From: Marinobacter daepoensis DSM 16072
GTDB lineage: Bacteria; Pseudomonadota; Gammaproteobacteria; Pseudomonadales; Oleiphilaceae
NCBI RefSeq assembly: GCF_000421165.1
Contig: NZ_ATWI01000009.1
Location: forward strand, 248,001-312,000
Reading direction: 5' to 3'
Length of the DNA: 64,000 nucleotides
The stretch's first letter is position 1, and each line of letters starts with the position of its first letter. Both the position numbers and the translations under genes were made by a program. The notes below the pieces were generated by a model. It did no database searches. It was given only the letters and a program-made list of their open reading frames with translations, and was not told the origin of the DNA. Below, in pieces: positions 8,899 to 18,999 of the stretch.

Positions 8899-9960
8899 AT
8901 GGAATTTAAAGAAAAAGTTCTGGATCTCGTCTCAAAAATCGAAAAGGTCAGTGACAGACTGGAAACTGAAGAAGCGACAAAAAATGCCTTGGTTATGCCT
9001 GTCATTCATTCGGTGTTGGGGTATGACATTTTCAACCCTGCTGAAGTGGTGCCCGAGTTTACTGCTGACACCGGGACCAAAAAAGGCGAGAAGGTTGATT
9101 ATGCCATCATGCATAACGGCGAAATCCAGATCCTCATTGAAGCAAAAAAGTACGGTGAGCAGCTAACGCTTAAACACGCCTCTCAGCTCTATCGCTACTT
9201 TTCGGTGACAACCGCTCGTATAGCAATTTTAACCAACGGAACCGTCTACCAATTTTTCAGCGACTTGGATGCCACCAACAAGATGGATGAGCGTCCCTTT
9301 CTTGAAATTGACTTTGAAAACCTGGATGAAAGCCTGATTCCTGAGCTGAGAAAGCTGAGCAAGGAAAAGTTCGACCTGGAGGATGTGCTTAATTCGGCAG
9401 GAGAAATGAAGTTTTCCAATCAGATCAAGAAGGTGTTGCAGCAGGAGCTGAGGGACCCGAGTGATGATATGGTTAAACTGCTGGTCGGATCAGTTTATGA
9501 AGGAAAGCTGACCCAATCGGTAAAAAATGATTTTAAGCCAATTATAAAAAAGGCGGTTAATCAGTTTCTCAACGAACAAATAAATGATCGCCTGCAAAGC
9601 GCGATGAATCGCTACTCAGACCCTCTTGATGACACTGACATCGGAGAAACAGAGGAAACGGACAGCGGAATTGTTACAACGGAGGACGAAGTTGAGGGCT
9701 ACAACCTAGTTAAAGCAATTGTACGAAAAGCCATCGATCCTGACAGAGTAGTGATGCGGGACACAAAAAGTTACTGCGGGGTGCTTATTGATGACAACAA
9801 CCGAAAGCCGCTTTGCAGAATGCACTTCAATCGCTCACAGAAGTACATCGGAATATTTGACGGCGCTAAAAATGAAACCAGGCATCCGATAGAGACACTT
9901 AACGATATCTTCTTATACGAGCAGAAGTTATTGGAAACTGCCAACTGTTATGTGGAATAG
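8899..9960 (+). CDS. Orphan HsdR N-terminal-like nuclease-domain protein
   Basis: A 353-residue protein related to the type I restriction R-subunit N-terminal domain family (HSDR_N type). The N-terminal half contains a PD-(D/E)XK-like core: an early Glu/Lys-rich helix (TEEATKNALVMPVIHSVLG), then VDYAIMHNGEIQILIEAKK, where D-(X)n-E-A-K matches the metal-binding D and ExK pattern. The C-terminal half (EVEGYNLVKAIVRKAI, YCGVLIDDNNRKPLCRM, RSQKYIGIFDG) has no helicase motif. Proteins of this layout are common stand-alone genes in defence islands and are usually annotated as type I restriction enzyme R protein or as a nuclease-like hypothetical. Start ATG 8899 is chosen for GGAG seven bases upstream; the frame opens earlier at 8869. 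Its length and lack of ATPase motifs make it distinct from the true hsdR at 15736. Confidence 0.75.
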   Translation: MEFKEKVLDLVSKIEKVSDRLETEEATKNALVMPVIHSVLGYDIFNPAEVVPEFTADTGTKKGEKVDYAIMHNGEIQILIEAKKYGEQLTLKHASQLYRYFSVTTARIAILTNGTVYQFFSDLDATNKMDERPFLEIDFENLDESLIPELRKLSKEKFDLEDVLNSAGEMKFSNQIKKVLQQELRDPSDDMVKLLVGSVYEGKLTQSVKNDFKPIIKKAVNQFLNEQINDRLQSAMNRYSDPLDDTDIGETEETDSGIVTTEDEVEGYNLVKAIVRKAIDPDRVVMRDTKSYCGVLIDDNNRKPLCRMHFNRSQKYIGIFDGAKNETRHPIETLNDIFLYEQKLLETANCYVE

Positions 9961-9975
9961 CCGGGAGCTTAACGA

Positions 9976-10001
9976 CCAAGCCCGCCAACTGGCGGGCTTG
10001 G
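9976..10001. terminator. Strong hairpin between convergent genes
   Basis: CCAAGCCCGCC (9976-9986) and GGCGGGCTTGG (9991-10001) form a perfect 11-bp stem with an AACT loop, 16 bases after the nuclease-like gene and upstream of the 3' end of the acetyltransferase gene. The flanking T content is weak, but position and strength suggest a bidirectional terminator. Confidence 0.7.
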
Positions 10002-10041
10002 TTACAGCCTCATCAACCATTAAATCCGTATACCCAGGATT

Positions 10042-10503
10042 TTATTCGCCGCTTGGACCAATGTCGAGGTAGAGCCTGAGCATATCCTTGTGCTGTATGC
10101 CATGTTCGAACACAGGTTCTTCATAGTTTTCTAAAAAATAGTTTTTAATTACAGATTCCACGCGAAAGCCAAGCCTCTGATAGTAGGCGAGCTGGTACCC
10201 AAATGTACCTGTGCCTAACTCCACCCGCTGGATACTCTTATCCATTAACTTCTTTAAAGAAAAACTCAGAAGATGGGTTCCAATGCCCGTTTTTTGATGA
10301 TTAGGATGCACAGAGATATTCAATATTTCAGCCGTTTTATCTCTAATGCGTTTTGCAATGCACACGCCGACAACCTCACCATTGGATTTAGCTGCATAGC
10401 ACCACGAATCTGGCAAGTATGATTTAATCATCTTATCCGAGGGATCGGCTTCCAGTAGAAGTGGTAGCGGGGCTTCTTCAGGGTCAATTTCCAAGTACTT
10501 CAT
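10042..10503 (-). CDS. GNAT family N-acetyltransferase
   Basis: Predicted acetyl-CoA-dependent acyltransferase of 153 residues. Beta-4 and the pyrophosphate-binding loop are visible in AEILNISVHPNHQKTGIGTHLL, where QKTGIG matches the Q/RxxGxG/A signature of motif A. This is followed by LAYYQRLGFRVES, the usual motif B end. The substrate is unknown. The start is ATG 10503, with GGAG eight bases upstream; this overlaps the end of the upstream EamA gene by 20 bases, which suggests co-transcription and translational coupling. An upstream extension of the frame would overlap more and lacks a signal. Confidence 0.85.
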   Translation of the reverse strand: MKYLEIDPEEAPLPLLLEADPSDKMIKSYLPDSWCYAAKSNGEVVGVCIAKRIRDKTAEILNISVHPNHQKTGIGTHLLSFSLKKLMDKSIQRVELGTGTFGYQLAYYQRLGFRVESVIKNYFLENYEEPVFEHGIQHKDMLRLYLDIGPSGE

Positions 10504-11410
10504 TTTTACGACTCCGCCAAAGTCTGCCATCAATGATTGATAGGCCTGCAGCAATCATAGCCATTCCCAGATAGTGAACAGCCCCCAATTCTTCATTCAA
10601 GAACAGTGACCCCAGAAGGATGGCTGAAACAGGCACCAGCAGGGTAACCAACAGGAGATTGGTTGCTCCAGCTGATTCCAGAATTTTGAAATAAAGCACA
10701 TAAGCAATCGCTGTTGAGAAAAAGGCAAGCCCAAAAACTGAACCTAAGACCGATATCTTCAGATCGGCAAGGTGGATCGGGCCGTCAACGGCTAATGCGA
10801 CAGGTGCCAACCACAGTGACGATGCAGTAACCTGGCCGGCTGCGCTGACTAATGGGTTTACGCCCATTGTCTTGAATCTTCGCCCAAACACGCCAGCAAA
10901 TGCGTAAAGCAGAGTTGCGGCAATAACGGCGAAATGCGCTAGCACACCTATGCCGTTGATCGCTGGCAGCCCTATCATCACTACAACGCCTATGAAACCA
11001 ACCGTCACACCAAGCGCCTTTCGCGGTGTTACACGCTCGTCGGGCAGAAAAAGTCCGGCGACTACAACCGTGAATATCGGGGTTGCAGCATTGAGAATCG
11101 ACGCCAGTCCAGAGGCAATTTGCGTTTGGCCCCATACGATCAGGGAAAACGGGATAACGTTGTTCAGTAATCCCATTCCAAGAAAAGCCGCCCATATATT
11201 CACCCCCTTTGGTGGGCGCAGCCCCATCACAACAGCTGTCATCCATAGCAAAACGGCAGCGATAGAAACCCTGAGGGTTACTATCGTGAGTGGTGGCAAG
11301 TCCGCTACTGCCACACCTATGAAGAAAAACGAACCACCCCAGAGAACGGATAGCGCAACAAGCATTGCCCATTCGCGACCACCCATTGAGGCATTTATCG
11401 AAGATGTCAT
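10484..11410 (-). CDS. EamA/DMT-family transporter
   Basis: Drug/metabolite transporter superfamily protein of about 308 residues with ten predicted helices, arranged as two EamA repeats of five. The first repeat runs from WAMLVALSVLWGGSFFFIG to about FTVVVAGLFL, ending in the typical DERVTPRKALGVTVGFIGVVVM. The second ends in LNEELGAVHYLGMAMIAAGL. Such carriers export amino acids, nucleosides or other small metabolites; the substrate here is not determinable. The chosen ATG at 11410 has GGGAG about 11 bases upstream; the frame runs 13 codons further up. It is the first gene of a two-gene unit with the acetyltransferase. Confidence 0.87.
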   Translation of the reverse strand: MTSSINASMGGREWAMLVALSVLWGGSFFFIGVAVADLPPLTIVTLRVSIAAVLLWMTAVVMGLRPPKGVNIWAAFLGMGLLNNVIPFSLIVWGQTQIASGLASILNAATPIFTVVVAGLFLPDERVTPRKALGVTVGFIGVVVMIGLPAINGIGVLAHFAVIAATLLYAFAGVFGRRFKTMGVNPLVSAAGQVTASSLWLAPVALAVDGPIHLADLKISVLGSVFGLAFFSTAIAYVLYFKILESAGATNLLLVTLLVPVSAILLGSLFLNEELGAVHYLGMAMIAAGLSIIDGRLWRSRKNEVLGN

Positions 11411-11907
11411 GGTGATTGGCACTCCCTGATCAAAACATCCAGACCTCACCCTAGACGGTAACCAGAACTCGAAACATCCGATTCTTGCTCTCCTGTTCTT
11501 TTTGGGGCTCTATATCTGTATCCAAACCCTCTGGGCTTGATGATGGCTAGATTGTCCAATACCCGAGACTTTCGAGAGAGGAAAAATGGGCCGGGGTACC
11601 GGGTATCCTTGACGCTTAAACTAGTTGGTAAAGGGGCGGCTTGAAGGGTATTTTCTAAAGCATGCTCATGGGGGTGTAGATACATAGCTCTAAATGGGGT
11701 ACAACCCTGCGTACTACTTGTTGGACGGGCAAGCCGGGTAGGGCATTCAGGAACCTCAACCTCCAGTGGAGAGCAGGCCTGACAGTGAATCGTAGGCTTG
11801 CCAGACAAAAACGGCACCAGATAGTACACTGATTTCCCCACAGAAATCGGCAGATGCTCTTCACCCCATCACCTGTTTTCCATACACGGATTTTAGGCAT
11901 TACTTCA
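11411..11907. other. Intergenic region between the EamA gene and hsdM
   Basis: About 500 bases between divergently read genes. A minus-strand open frame of 131 codons (11446-11841) covers most of it, but it matches no family I know, has odd Pro/Ser/Arg-rich content and no ribosome-binding site. I take the stretch as non-coding, and it must hold the promoters of both flanking units. Confidence 0.45.
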
Positions 11908-14217
11908 ATGAAAAACTTCTCACAAACAGCTGCCTTCATCTGGTCGGTAGCTGATCTGCTTCGCGGTGATTTCAAACAAAGTCAGTATGGGCGAGTTATC
12001 TTGCCGTTCACCTTGCTGCGCCGACTTGAATGTGTGCTTGAGAGTGACAAGCAGGCGGTACTGGATACGCATACGAAGGTGCAGGGCATGAACCTGCCCG
12101 AAGCAGCCTATGAGAAGATGGTCCTGAGGGCTACCAACCAGCGATTCTTTAACACCTCGCCCATGACACTGTCGAAGTTGGGTGAATCAGGTATCAAGGA
12201 TAACCTCGAGAACTACGTGCAGTGCTTTTCCCGCGACGCACGCGAGATCTTCGAGTACTTCAAGTTCGATGAATTCGTCGGCCTGCTCAGCGATGCCAAC
12301 CTGCTATATAAGGTGGTTCAGAAGTTCGCCAACACCGACCTGAGCCCTGAACGCATCTCCAACCACGAAATGGGCCTGGTGTTCGAGGAGCTGATCCGCC
12401 GCTTTGCTGAGAGCGCCAACGATACTGCGGGGGAGCACTTTACCCCACGCGACATTGTGAACCTGACGACCTCCCTGGTATTCATGGAGGACGATGATGT
12501 TTTCACCAAGGAAGGCATCGTACGAACCATCTATGACCCTACAGCGGGGACAGGGGGATTCCTGTCCAGCGGCATGGAATATGTGCTGGAACGCAGCCCC
12601 AACCAAAGCGCCGTGATGCGGGCCTACGGTCAGGAACTGAACCCCGAGTCTTATGCCATCTGCAAGGCCGACATGCTGATCAAGGGGCAGGAGGTCAACA
12701 ACATCAAGCTGGGCAATACGCTTTCCAATGACCAGCTCTATGCCGACAAGTTTGACTACATGCTCTCCAACCCGCCTTTCGGTGTTGACTGGAAAAAGGT
12801 CGAAGGCGAGATCAAAGATGAGCACACCCTCAAAGGTTTCGATGGCCGCTTTGGGCCTGGTCTGCCGCGTGTGTCCGATGGCTCACTGCTGTTTTTGATG
12901 CATTTGATCAGCAAGCTGCGTGATCGTGCGCCCAACCAGGAAGGCGAGATCGAGGGCGGTGGCCGTATCGGTATCATCCTCAATGGATCACCGCTATTTA
13001 CGGGTAGTGCAGGCAGCGGCGAGAGCGAAATTCGTCGCTACATTCTGGAAGCCGACCTGCTGGAAACCATCGTCGCGTTGCCAACCGATATGTTTTACAA
13101 CACGGGCATCGCCACCTATATCTGGGTGCTGTCCAACAAGAAGCCCGCCGAGCGCCAAGGCAAGGTCCAGCTTATCAACGGCGTGAACCTGAGCAGCAAG
13201 ATGCGCAAGTCACTGGGCTCCAAGCGCAAATACCTGACTGAAGACGATATCCGCACCATCACGCGTGAATTTGGTGCCTTTGATGACGCCTGCGCCACCG
13301 ACCCAACCAGCAGCCAGCCGCTGACTAAGATTTTCGATACCACCGATTTCGGTTACCGTCGCATCACCATTGAGCGCCCGCTACGCCTGTCGGTACAGAT
13401 GGATGATGAACGCCTGGCAACACTGCGCTTTGCGCCCAAGCCGTTCAACGCCCCCATGCAGTGGATTTGGGAGCAGTTTGGTCAGCAGTGGGACAGCGAC
13501 TCCTACGGAGAGCTGGCAGCAGTCGAGAAAGAGATCAGGGTGGAGATGAAAGCCAGCTTCTCTGAGCTGAAAGAGAAGCAGATCAAAGACCTGCTCAGCC
13601 CCAAACTTTGGCGTGACCAGAAAGCGCTGCTCGATGCGGCCAAAAAACTGCGTGACCAGCTGGTACAACAGATGGGCGAGGGCGCTATCGTCTCTGGCCA
13701 GTGTGATGACTTCAACCCGTTTGATGATGAGTTGAAGAAGGCGCTCAAGGCCACAGGCATCAAGCTCGACGCAAAACAGAAAAAGCAGCTGCTGGACGCC
13801 ATCACCTGGAAGAACCCTGAAGCCGAGCGGGTCATCAAGAAGGTGCTGAAGGAAACCGCACAGCCCAAATATGGTGCGTTTGAGGCCATGCTCAACGGCA
13901 AGACCGTCGTGGTCGAATACCAACCCGATAGCGACCTGCGCGATTACGAGAACATCCCGCTTGATCCATCAAAACGGGTAGAAGAGCTGATCGAAGACTA
14001 CTTTGACCGTGAAGTCGCACCGCATGTGCCAGATGCCTGGATCGACGCCAACAAGCGTGACGAGAAGGATGGGGAGGTCGGTATCGTCGGGTATGAGATT
14101 CCGTTCAATCGGCATTTCTATGTGTACCAGCCGCCGCGCAGCCTGGGAGAGATTGATGCGGATCTGGATAAGGTGAGTCGGGAGATTATGGAGCTGCTGG
14201 CGGAGGTGCACTCATGA
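11908..14217 (+). CDS. hsdM: Type I restriction-modification methyltransferase subunit
   Basis: M subunit of a type I R-M system: an N6-adenine methyltransferase that modifies the target as M2S1 and is part of the R2M2S1 nuclease. The 769 residues begin with the HsdM N-terminal helical domain ([21 protein letters not shown]). SAM-binding motif [10 protein letters not shown] is near residue 210 and the catalytic motif IV NPPF near 288. The C-terminal third (after about residue 540) is a long helical extension that makes it larger than E. coli HsdM, resembling the long-M subfamily. ATG 11908 is preferred because the protein then starts [10 protein letters not shown], though its ribosome-binding site is weak. 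It is followed after a 133-base spacer by hsdS. Confidence 0.94.
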   Translation: MKNFSQTAAFIWSVADLLRGDFKQSQYGRVILPFTLLRRLECVLESDKQAVLDTHTKVQGMNLPEAAYEKMVLRATNQRFFNTSPMTLSKLGESGIKDNLENYVQCFSRDAREIFEYFKFDEFVGLLSDANLLYKVVQKFANTDLSPERISNHEMGLVFEELIRRFAESANDTAGEHFTPRDIVNLTTSLVFMEDDDVFTKEGIVRTIYDPTAGTGGFLSSGMEYVLERSPNQSAVMRAYGQELNPESYAICKADMLIKGQEVNNIKLGNTLSNDQLYADKFDYMLSNPPFGVDWKKVEGEIKDEHTLKGFDGRFGPGLPRVSDGSLLFLMHLISKLRDRAPNQEGEIEGGGRIGIILNGSPLFTGSAGSGESEIRRYILEADLLETIVALPTDMFYNTGIATYIWVLSNKKPAERQGKVQLINGVNLSSKMRKSLGSKRKYLTEDDIRTITREFGAFDDACATDPTSSQPLTKIFDTTDFGYRRITIERPLRLSVQMDDERLATLRFAPKPFNAPMQWIWEQFGQQWDSDSYGELAAVEKEIRVEMKASFSELKEKQIKDLLSPKLWRDQKALLDAAKKLRDQLVQQMGEGAIVSGQCDDFNPFDDELKKALKATGIKLDAKQKKQLLDAITWKNPEAERVIKKVLKETAQPKYGAFEAMLNGKTVVVEYQPDSDLRDYENIPLDPSKRVEELIEDYFDREVAPHVPDAWIDANKRDEKDGEVGIVGYEIPFNRHFYVYQPPRSLGEIDADLDKVSREIMELLAEVHS

Positions 14218-14350
14218 CGGTCTTTTTCCGCGATCAATGCGTTGCTGCTGTGCTCGCTCCGTCACATAGTTCACTATGCTCCGTCGCTGCGCGCAGGCGC
14301 GCCTTCTGCTCACGAAAAAATCCTCGCCATGCATCATCGGAGGATCTATT
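14218..14350 (+). repeat. Interposed palindromic spacer between hsdM and hsdS
   Basis: Type I operons usually have touching M and S genes, but here 133 bases intervene. The segment is GC-rich against the AT-rich start of hsdS. It contains the small palindrome CATAGTTCACTATG flanked on both sides by GCTCCGTC, and a GCGCGCAGGCGCGC stretch. Its layout looks like a small dispersed repeat unit, but no second copy exists in this window. It ends with the GGAGG site that serves hsdS. Confidence 0.4.
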
Positions 14351-15712
14351 TTGAGCAAGTATGTGCCTTACGTAGACTACCAAGCTTCTAATGTCGAATG
14401 GATAGGAGAAACCCCCAAACACTGGTGGAAATCTAAGCTTAAATTTGAAGCTCATATAAATATGGGGCAGTCACCCAGTTCGGATGATTGTAATCAGGAC
14501 GGTATTGGACTTCCATTCTTACAGGGTAATGCGGAGTTTGGTAGGTTGTATCCCATACCGAAGCAATACTGCGCAGTAGCAAAAAAAACATCAGAAAAAG
14601 GAGAAATCCTTTTTTCTGTCCGTGCTCCTGTCGGCGCTATAAATTTAGCGGATCAAGCTTATGGAATAGGGCGAGGCCTCTGTTCCATATCTCCTTCAGG
14701 CTTAACAAAAGACTTCTTATGGTGGGCTGCTATCGTCTTTAAAACAGAGCTTGTTTCTGTATCAACAGGGAGTACTTTTGAGGCTGTAAGTGCCGAGCAA
14801 GTTGAGAACTTGCTTTTGTTCCGCCCCCCTATAGATGAACAAAACGCAATTGCAGCCTTCCTCAACCACGAAACCGCCAAGATCGACACCCTGATCGAAA
14901 AGCAGCAGCAACTGATCAAGCTGCTGAAAGAGAAGCGCCAGGCGGTGATCAGTCATGCCGTCACCAAGGGCCTGAATCCCGATGCGCCGATAAAAGATTC
15001 AGGTGTGGAGTGGTTGGGGGAAGTGCCTGAGCATTGGAGTGTAGTGCCACTTAGACATATCACACCCGAAGTTACCGTCGGTATCGTGGTGACGCCAGCG
15101 AAGTATTATGTTGATAACGGGATACCTTGCTTTAGATCGCTTAACGTTAAAGAAAATAGTATTGAAGAACGGGATTTTGTATACATATCCAAGGCCTCAA
15201 ACTCCGACCTCATGAAAAGCCAAGTTTTCCAAGGAGATATTTTAGTAGTGCGGTCAGGACAGCCTGGTAAGGCTGCTGTTGTTTTAGCTAAACATGATAG
15301 CTACAACTGTATAGATCTAATAATAATTAGAAAGAGTAAAAAAATAATATCTGATTTTTTGTGCTATCAAATTAATTCAGATGTATGTAAAAAACAGATA
15401 TCGTCAGGTTCAGGTGGAGCGATCCAGCAGCATTTCAATGTTGAACTGGCAAAAGGATTATATGTAACCTTTCCTCCCTTGGAAGAGCAAATGGAAATTT
15501 CTAAATACATCATGAAGCAGATACAGGCTTTTGACTCTTTGGTAAAAAAAGCGGAGATGTCAATCGATCTCATGAAAGAACGCCGATCAGCTCTAATTTC
15601 CGCTGCTGTAACAGGCAAAATTGATGTCAGAAACTGGAAACCGCAGCCTTCAGCTGACAAGCAGCAGAAAACAATGACCGAGTCAGCAACAACAGCACCC
15701 GCAACGCACTGA
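14351..15712 (+). CDS. hsdS: Type I restriction-modification specificity subunit
   Basis: S subunit that sets the bipartite recognition sequence. The 454 residues show the two-fold S layout. Target recognition domain 1 follows DYQASNVEWIGETPKHW. A helical spacer (about 175-215: NAIAAFLNHETAKIDTLIEK) leads to the repeat GVEWLGEVPEHW that opens domain 2. The second spacer ends LMKERRSALISAAVTGKIDV. The start is TTG 14351, because GGAGG sits seven bases upstream and the protein then opens at the family's usual place; the frame extends upstream through the spacer. Both recognition domains are clearly AT-richer than the conserved spacers, hsdM and hsdR, which points to domain exchange. Confidence 0.93.
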   Translation: MSKYVPYVDYQASNVEWIGETPKHWWKSKLKFEAHINMGQSPSSDDCNQDGIGLPFLQGNAEFGRLYPIPKQYCAVAKKTSEKGEILFSVRAPVGAINLADQAYGIGRGLCSISPSGLTKDFLWWAAIVFKTELVSVSTGSTFEAVSAEQVENLLLFRPPIDEQNAIAAFLNHETAKIDTLIEKQQQLIKLLKEKRQAVISHAVTKGLNPDAPIKDSGVEWLGEVPEHWSVVPLRHITPEVTVGIVVTPAKYYVDNGIPCFRSLNVKENSIEERDFVYISKASNSDLMKSQVFQGDILVVRSGQPGKAAVVLAKHDSYNCIDLIIIRKSKKIISDFLCYQINSDVCKKQISSGSGGAIQQHFNVELAKGLYVTFPPLEEQMEISKYIMKQIQAFDSLVKKAEMSIDLMKERRSALISAAVTGKIDVRNWKPQPSADKQQKTMTESATTAPATH

Positions 15713-15735
15713 CAGAACCACAAGGACGTTTGGAT

Positions 15736-18700
15736 ATGAGTAGTTACGCCAGCAAAGCACAAGAAGCCGTTTTCCAGAATGAAGTTATTAAACAGCTACT
15801 GGCGAACGGCTGGCTTTTAGGTAAGCCCGCTGGCTACAACCGCGAGCTGGCGCTGTATGAGGAAGACTTACTCGGGTTCGTGAAAGAAACCCAGCCTGAG
15901 CAGTGGCAGAAGTACTGCAAGCTCTATCCAAACGACCCCGAGAAAGCATTTCTGGAACGGGTGGCCAATCAGCTGAGCAAGGCGGACCCGAACGCCGCCA
16001 ACAAGGAACTGCGCACCTTTGGCACACTTGGCGTGCTGCGCCATGAGCTGAAGGATCGCGGCACCCGTTTCCGCCTCTGCCAGTTCAAGCCTGATCACGA
16101 CCTGAACCCCGATACGCTGACGCGCTATCGACAGAACCGCCTACGCGTCGTCCCCGAGCTGGTCTACAGCCCTTATGCCACCGCAGAACATCTGGCACTT
16201 ACGGGTAAACAGGCCAAAAAATGGCGCATTGATCTGGTGCTGCTCCTTAACGGCCTGCCCATCGCCACGTTGGAGCTGAAGTCTGAGTTCAAACAGGCAG
16301 TAGAACGAGCGATCAAGCAATACAAACTCACCCGTCTGCCCAAAGATCCTGCCACCAATAAGCCTGAGCCGTTGCTGACCTTCAAGCGCGGGGCGCTGGT
16401 GCATTTTGCCGTCAGCCAGTACGAGGTGTACATGGCCACGCGGCTGGAGGGGGACGACACCTTCTTTCTGCCGTTCAACAGGGGCACGAAGGAGGGCGGT
16501 GCTGGCAACGAGGTGCCCGAGAATCAGAATGAATACGCCACCGCCTATCTCTGGCAAGAAGTGCTGGCGCCTGACAATATCCTGCGCATTCTGGCTCGTT
16601 TCGTTCACCTGCAGATCGAAGAGAAAGAGGACTGGCAGGGCAAGAAGTACAAGAAAGAGACGCTCATCTTCCCGCGCTACCACCAGTGGGATGTGGTCAC
16701 CCAGCTGGTCGCGGATGCCCGCGAAAACGGTCCAGGCCACAAGTACCTGATTCAGCACAGCGCGGGCTCGGGCAAATCCAACTCCATCGCCTGGACCGCG
16801 CATCAGCTTGCTTCACTCTATGATGAAGCGGGCGATAAGCGTTTCCACTCGGTGATCGTCGTCACCGACCGTACTGTGCTCGATGATCAGCTGCAGGATA
16901 TCATCTACCAGTTCGAGCATGCCGACGGGGTGGTCGGGCGCATCAACAACAAGGAAGGCGACGGCTCCAAGTCTGAAAAGCTGGCCGCCGCGCTGGAAAA
17001 TGCCCAGCCGATCATCATCGTCACCATCCAGACCTTCCCGTTTGTGCTCAAGGCGATTGAAAACAGTGTGAGTCTGAAGGAGCGCAACTATGCCGTGATC
17101 GCGGATGAGGCGCATTCATCCCAGTCAGGCTCTACCGCCCGTCAGCTCAAAGAAGTCTTGATGCTGGAACCAGATGAAGAACAGGGCGAATTGACCAGCG
17201 AAGATCTGCTGGACGCCACGCTGGAGGCCCGCAAAGGCAACCAAAACCTCAGTTTCTTTGCGTTTACCGCCACGCCCAAGCCAAAAACATTGGAGCTTTT
17301 CGGGCGTCGCCCCGACCCCGACAGCCCTGCCTCAAGCAAGAACAAGCCAGAAGCCTGGCATGTCTACAGTATGCGCCAGGCCATCGAAGAAGGCTTTATC
17401 CTGGATGTACTGAAGAACTACACCAGCTACAAGGTGGCATACCAGCTTGCTCAGAAGGTGCGGGAGCAGGATGAAGAGGTAGACGCCAAGAAAGCCAGGG
17501 TGAAGCTGAACCAGTGGGTGGGCCTGCACGACTACAACATTGCCCAAAAGGTGCAGGTGATCGTTGAGCACTTCAGGGAAAACGTCATGGGCCTGCTGGG
17601 TGGGCAAGCCAAGGCGATGGTTGTCACCAGTTCGCGTAAAGAGGCTGTGCGCTATAAGAAGGCGTTCGACAAGTACGTAGACGACCACAAGTACCAGAAA
17701 ATCCACGCCATGGTGGCATTCTCGGGTGAAGTGGAATTCAACGAGAACGACCCGAACGCGGCAGCCCTGCTGGGTGAAAAGTTCACCGAAACCAATATGA
17801 ACCCGAACCTGAAGAAGCGCGATATGCGCGAAGCGTTTGATAGCGATGATTACCAGGTGATGCTGGTCGCCAACAAATTCCAGACAGGGTTTGATCAGCC
17901 AAAGCTCTGTGCCATGTACGTGGACAAGAAACTGGCAAACGTGGAATGCGTACAAACCCTGTCACGCCTCAACCGTACCTATCCTGGCAAGGCGGAATCG
18001 GGCACCTTCGTGCTCGATTTCTTCAACGATCCTCAGGATATTCTCGAGGCCTTCCAGCCGTACTATCAGACGGCAGAACTGACCGACGTGTCCGACCCGA
18101 ACAAAGTGTACGACCTGTTCGAAAAGCTCAAAGCTCAGGGCATTTTCACCTGGACTGAAATCGAGCAGTTCACCACCGCGTTCTTTGTGCCGAATAAGAG
18201 CAACGCAGCGATCAGTAATATCTGTAAACCTGCAGTAGAGCGCTGGCAGAAGCGCTATGCCAACGCCGTGGATGCATACAAAACCGCGAAAGACATGTTC
18301 GAACGCTGCAAGGCATCGGGCGATGCTGTATTGATCGGCAATGCTGAAAACAGCCTCAAAGAATGCAAGCAAGAGAAAGATACGCTGGAGATATTCAAGA
18401 AGGATCTTGGCACCTATGTGCGCTTCTATGAATTCATGTCCCAGATCGTCGATTACGATGACAAGGAGCTGGAAAAACTGAGCCTCTACGCCCGTCACCT
18501 GAGACCGATGCTCCGTGAAAAGGTCGATGAAGATGACGATGTCGACCTGAGCAATGTCACGCTGAGCCACTACCGTCTTTCAAAGATCAAACAGCAAGAT
18601 CTTCAGCTGAAAGAAGGTCAGGGCGAATACTGCCTGGAGCCAGGCAATGAAATGGGTTCAGCCAAGGCGAGAGACAAAAAGGAGGAGTTCCTTTCCACCA

Positions 18701-18999
18701 TTCTTCAGCGGCTGAATGAGCTGTTTATCACGGACAACCTGACTGACGATGACATGCTCAACTATGCCCGCACAGTGGCGGATAAAGTAGGGGAGAATGA
18801 AAAGGTGATGCACCAACTCAGGAACAACACACCTGATCAGGCGTTTCTTGGCGATTTCCCCCAGGCGCTTGATGATGCCGTGCTGAGCAGTTCAGAAGCA
18901 CACCAGAACCAGATGCTGCAGATTCTCAGTAACCCACAGGTTGCTCAAGGGTTTGCTCGAGTGGTGTTCGATATGCTGATTAAAAAAGGAAACTCTTAG
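15736..18999 (+). CDS. hsdR: Type I restriction endonuclease subunit R
   Basis: R subunit, the ATP-dependent DNA translocase and nuclease of the type I complex. Of 1087 residues, the N-terminal nuclease domain has a PD-(D/E)XK site near residue 166 (IDLVLLLNG...ATLELKSEF). The SF2 motor follows: Walker A HSAGSGKSNS near 341, DEAHSS near 457, motif III FTATPKPKT, and the late motifs FQTGFDQP and LSRLNRTYPGK in the second RecA-like domain. The helical C-terminal domain that contacts M is present. ATG 15736 begins MSSYASKAQE; a start two codons earlier (15730) is also open. Only 23 bases separate it from hsdS. All three subunits look intact. Confidence 0.95.
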   Translation: MSSYASKAQEAVFQNEVIKQLLANGWLLGKPAGYNRELALYEEDLLGFVKETQPEQWQKYCKLYPNDPEKAFLERVANQLSKADPNAANKELRTFGTLGVLRHELKDRGTRFRLCQFKPDHDLNPDTLTRYRQNRLRVVPELVYSPYATAEHLALTGKQAKKWRIDLVLLLNGLPIATLELKSEFKQAVERAIKQYKLTRLPKDPATNKPEPLLTFKRGALVHFAVSQYEVYMATRLEGDDTFFLPFNRGTKEGGAGNEVPENQNEYATAYLWQEVLAPDNILRILARFVHLQIEEKEDWQGKKYKKETLIFPRYHQWDVVTQLVADARENGPGHKYLIQHSAGSGKSNSIAWTAHQLASLYDEAGDKRFHSVIVVTDRTVLDDQLQDIIYQFEHADGVVGRINNKEGDGSKSEKLAAALENAQPIIIVTIQTFPFVLKAIENSVSLKERNYAVIADEAHSSQSGSTARQLKEVLMLEPDEEQGELTSEDLLDATLEARKGNQNLSFFAFTATPKPKTLELFGRRPDPDSPASSKNKPEAWHVYSMRQAIEEGFILDVLKNYTSYKVAYQLAQKVREQDEEVDAKKARVKLNQWVGLHDYNIAQKVQVIVEHFRENVMGLLGGQAKAMVVTSSRKEAVRYKKAFDKYVDDHKYQKIHAMVAFSGEVEFNENDPNAAALLGEKFTETNMNPNLKKRDMREAFDSDDYQVMLVANKFQTGFDQPKLCAMYVDKKLANVECVQTLSRLNRTYPGKAESGTFVLDFFNDPQDILEAFQPYYQTAELTDVSDPNKVYDLFEKLKAQGIFTWTEIEQFTTAFFVPNKSNAAISNICKPAVERWQKRYANAVDAYKTAKDMFERCKASGDAVLIGNAENSLKECKQEKDTLEIFKKDLGTYVRFYEFMSQIVDYDDKELEKLSLYARHLRPMLREKVDEDDDVDLSNVTLSHYRLSKIKQQDLQLKEGQGEYCLEPGNEMGSAKARDKKEEFLSTILQRLNELFITDNLTDDDMLNYARTVADKVGENEKVMHQLRNNTPDQAFLGDFPQALDDAVLSSSEAHQNQMLQILSNPQVAQGFARVVFDMLIKKGNS

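Noticed and set aside
11446..11841. Minus-strand open frame of 131 codons upstream of hsdM
   Set aside because: Composition is not protein-like, there is no ribosome-binding site, and no family is recognisable.
16141..16803. Minus-strand open frame of 220 codons inside hsdR
   Set aside because: It is a shadow of the nuclease and motor region of hsdR; its product has no known features.
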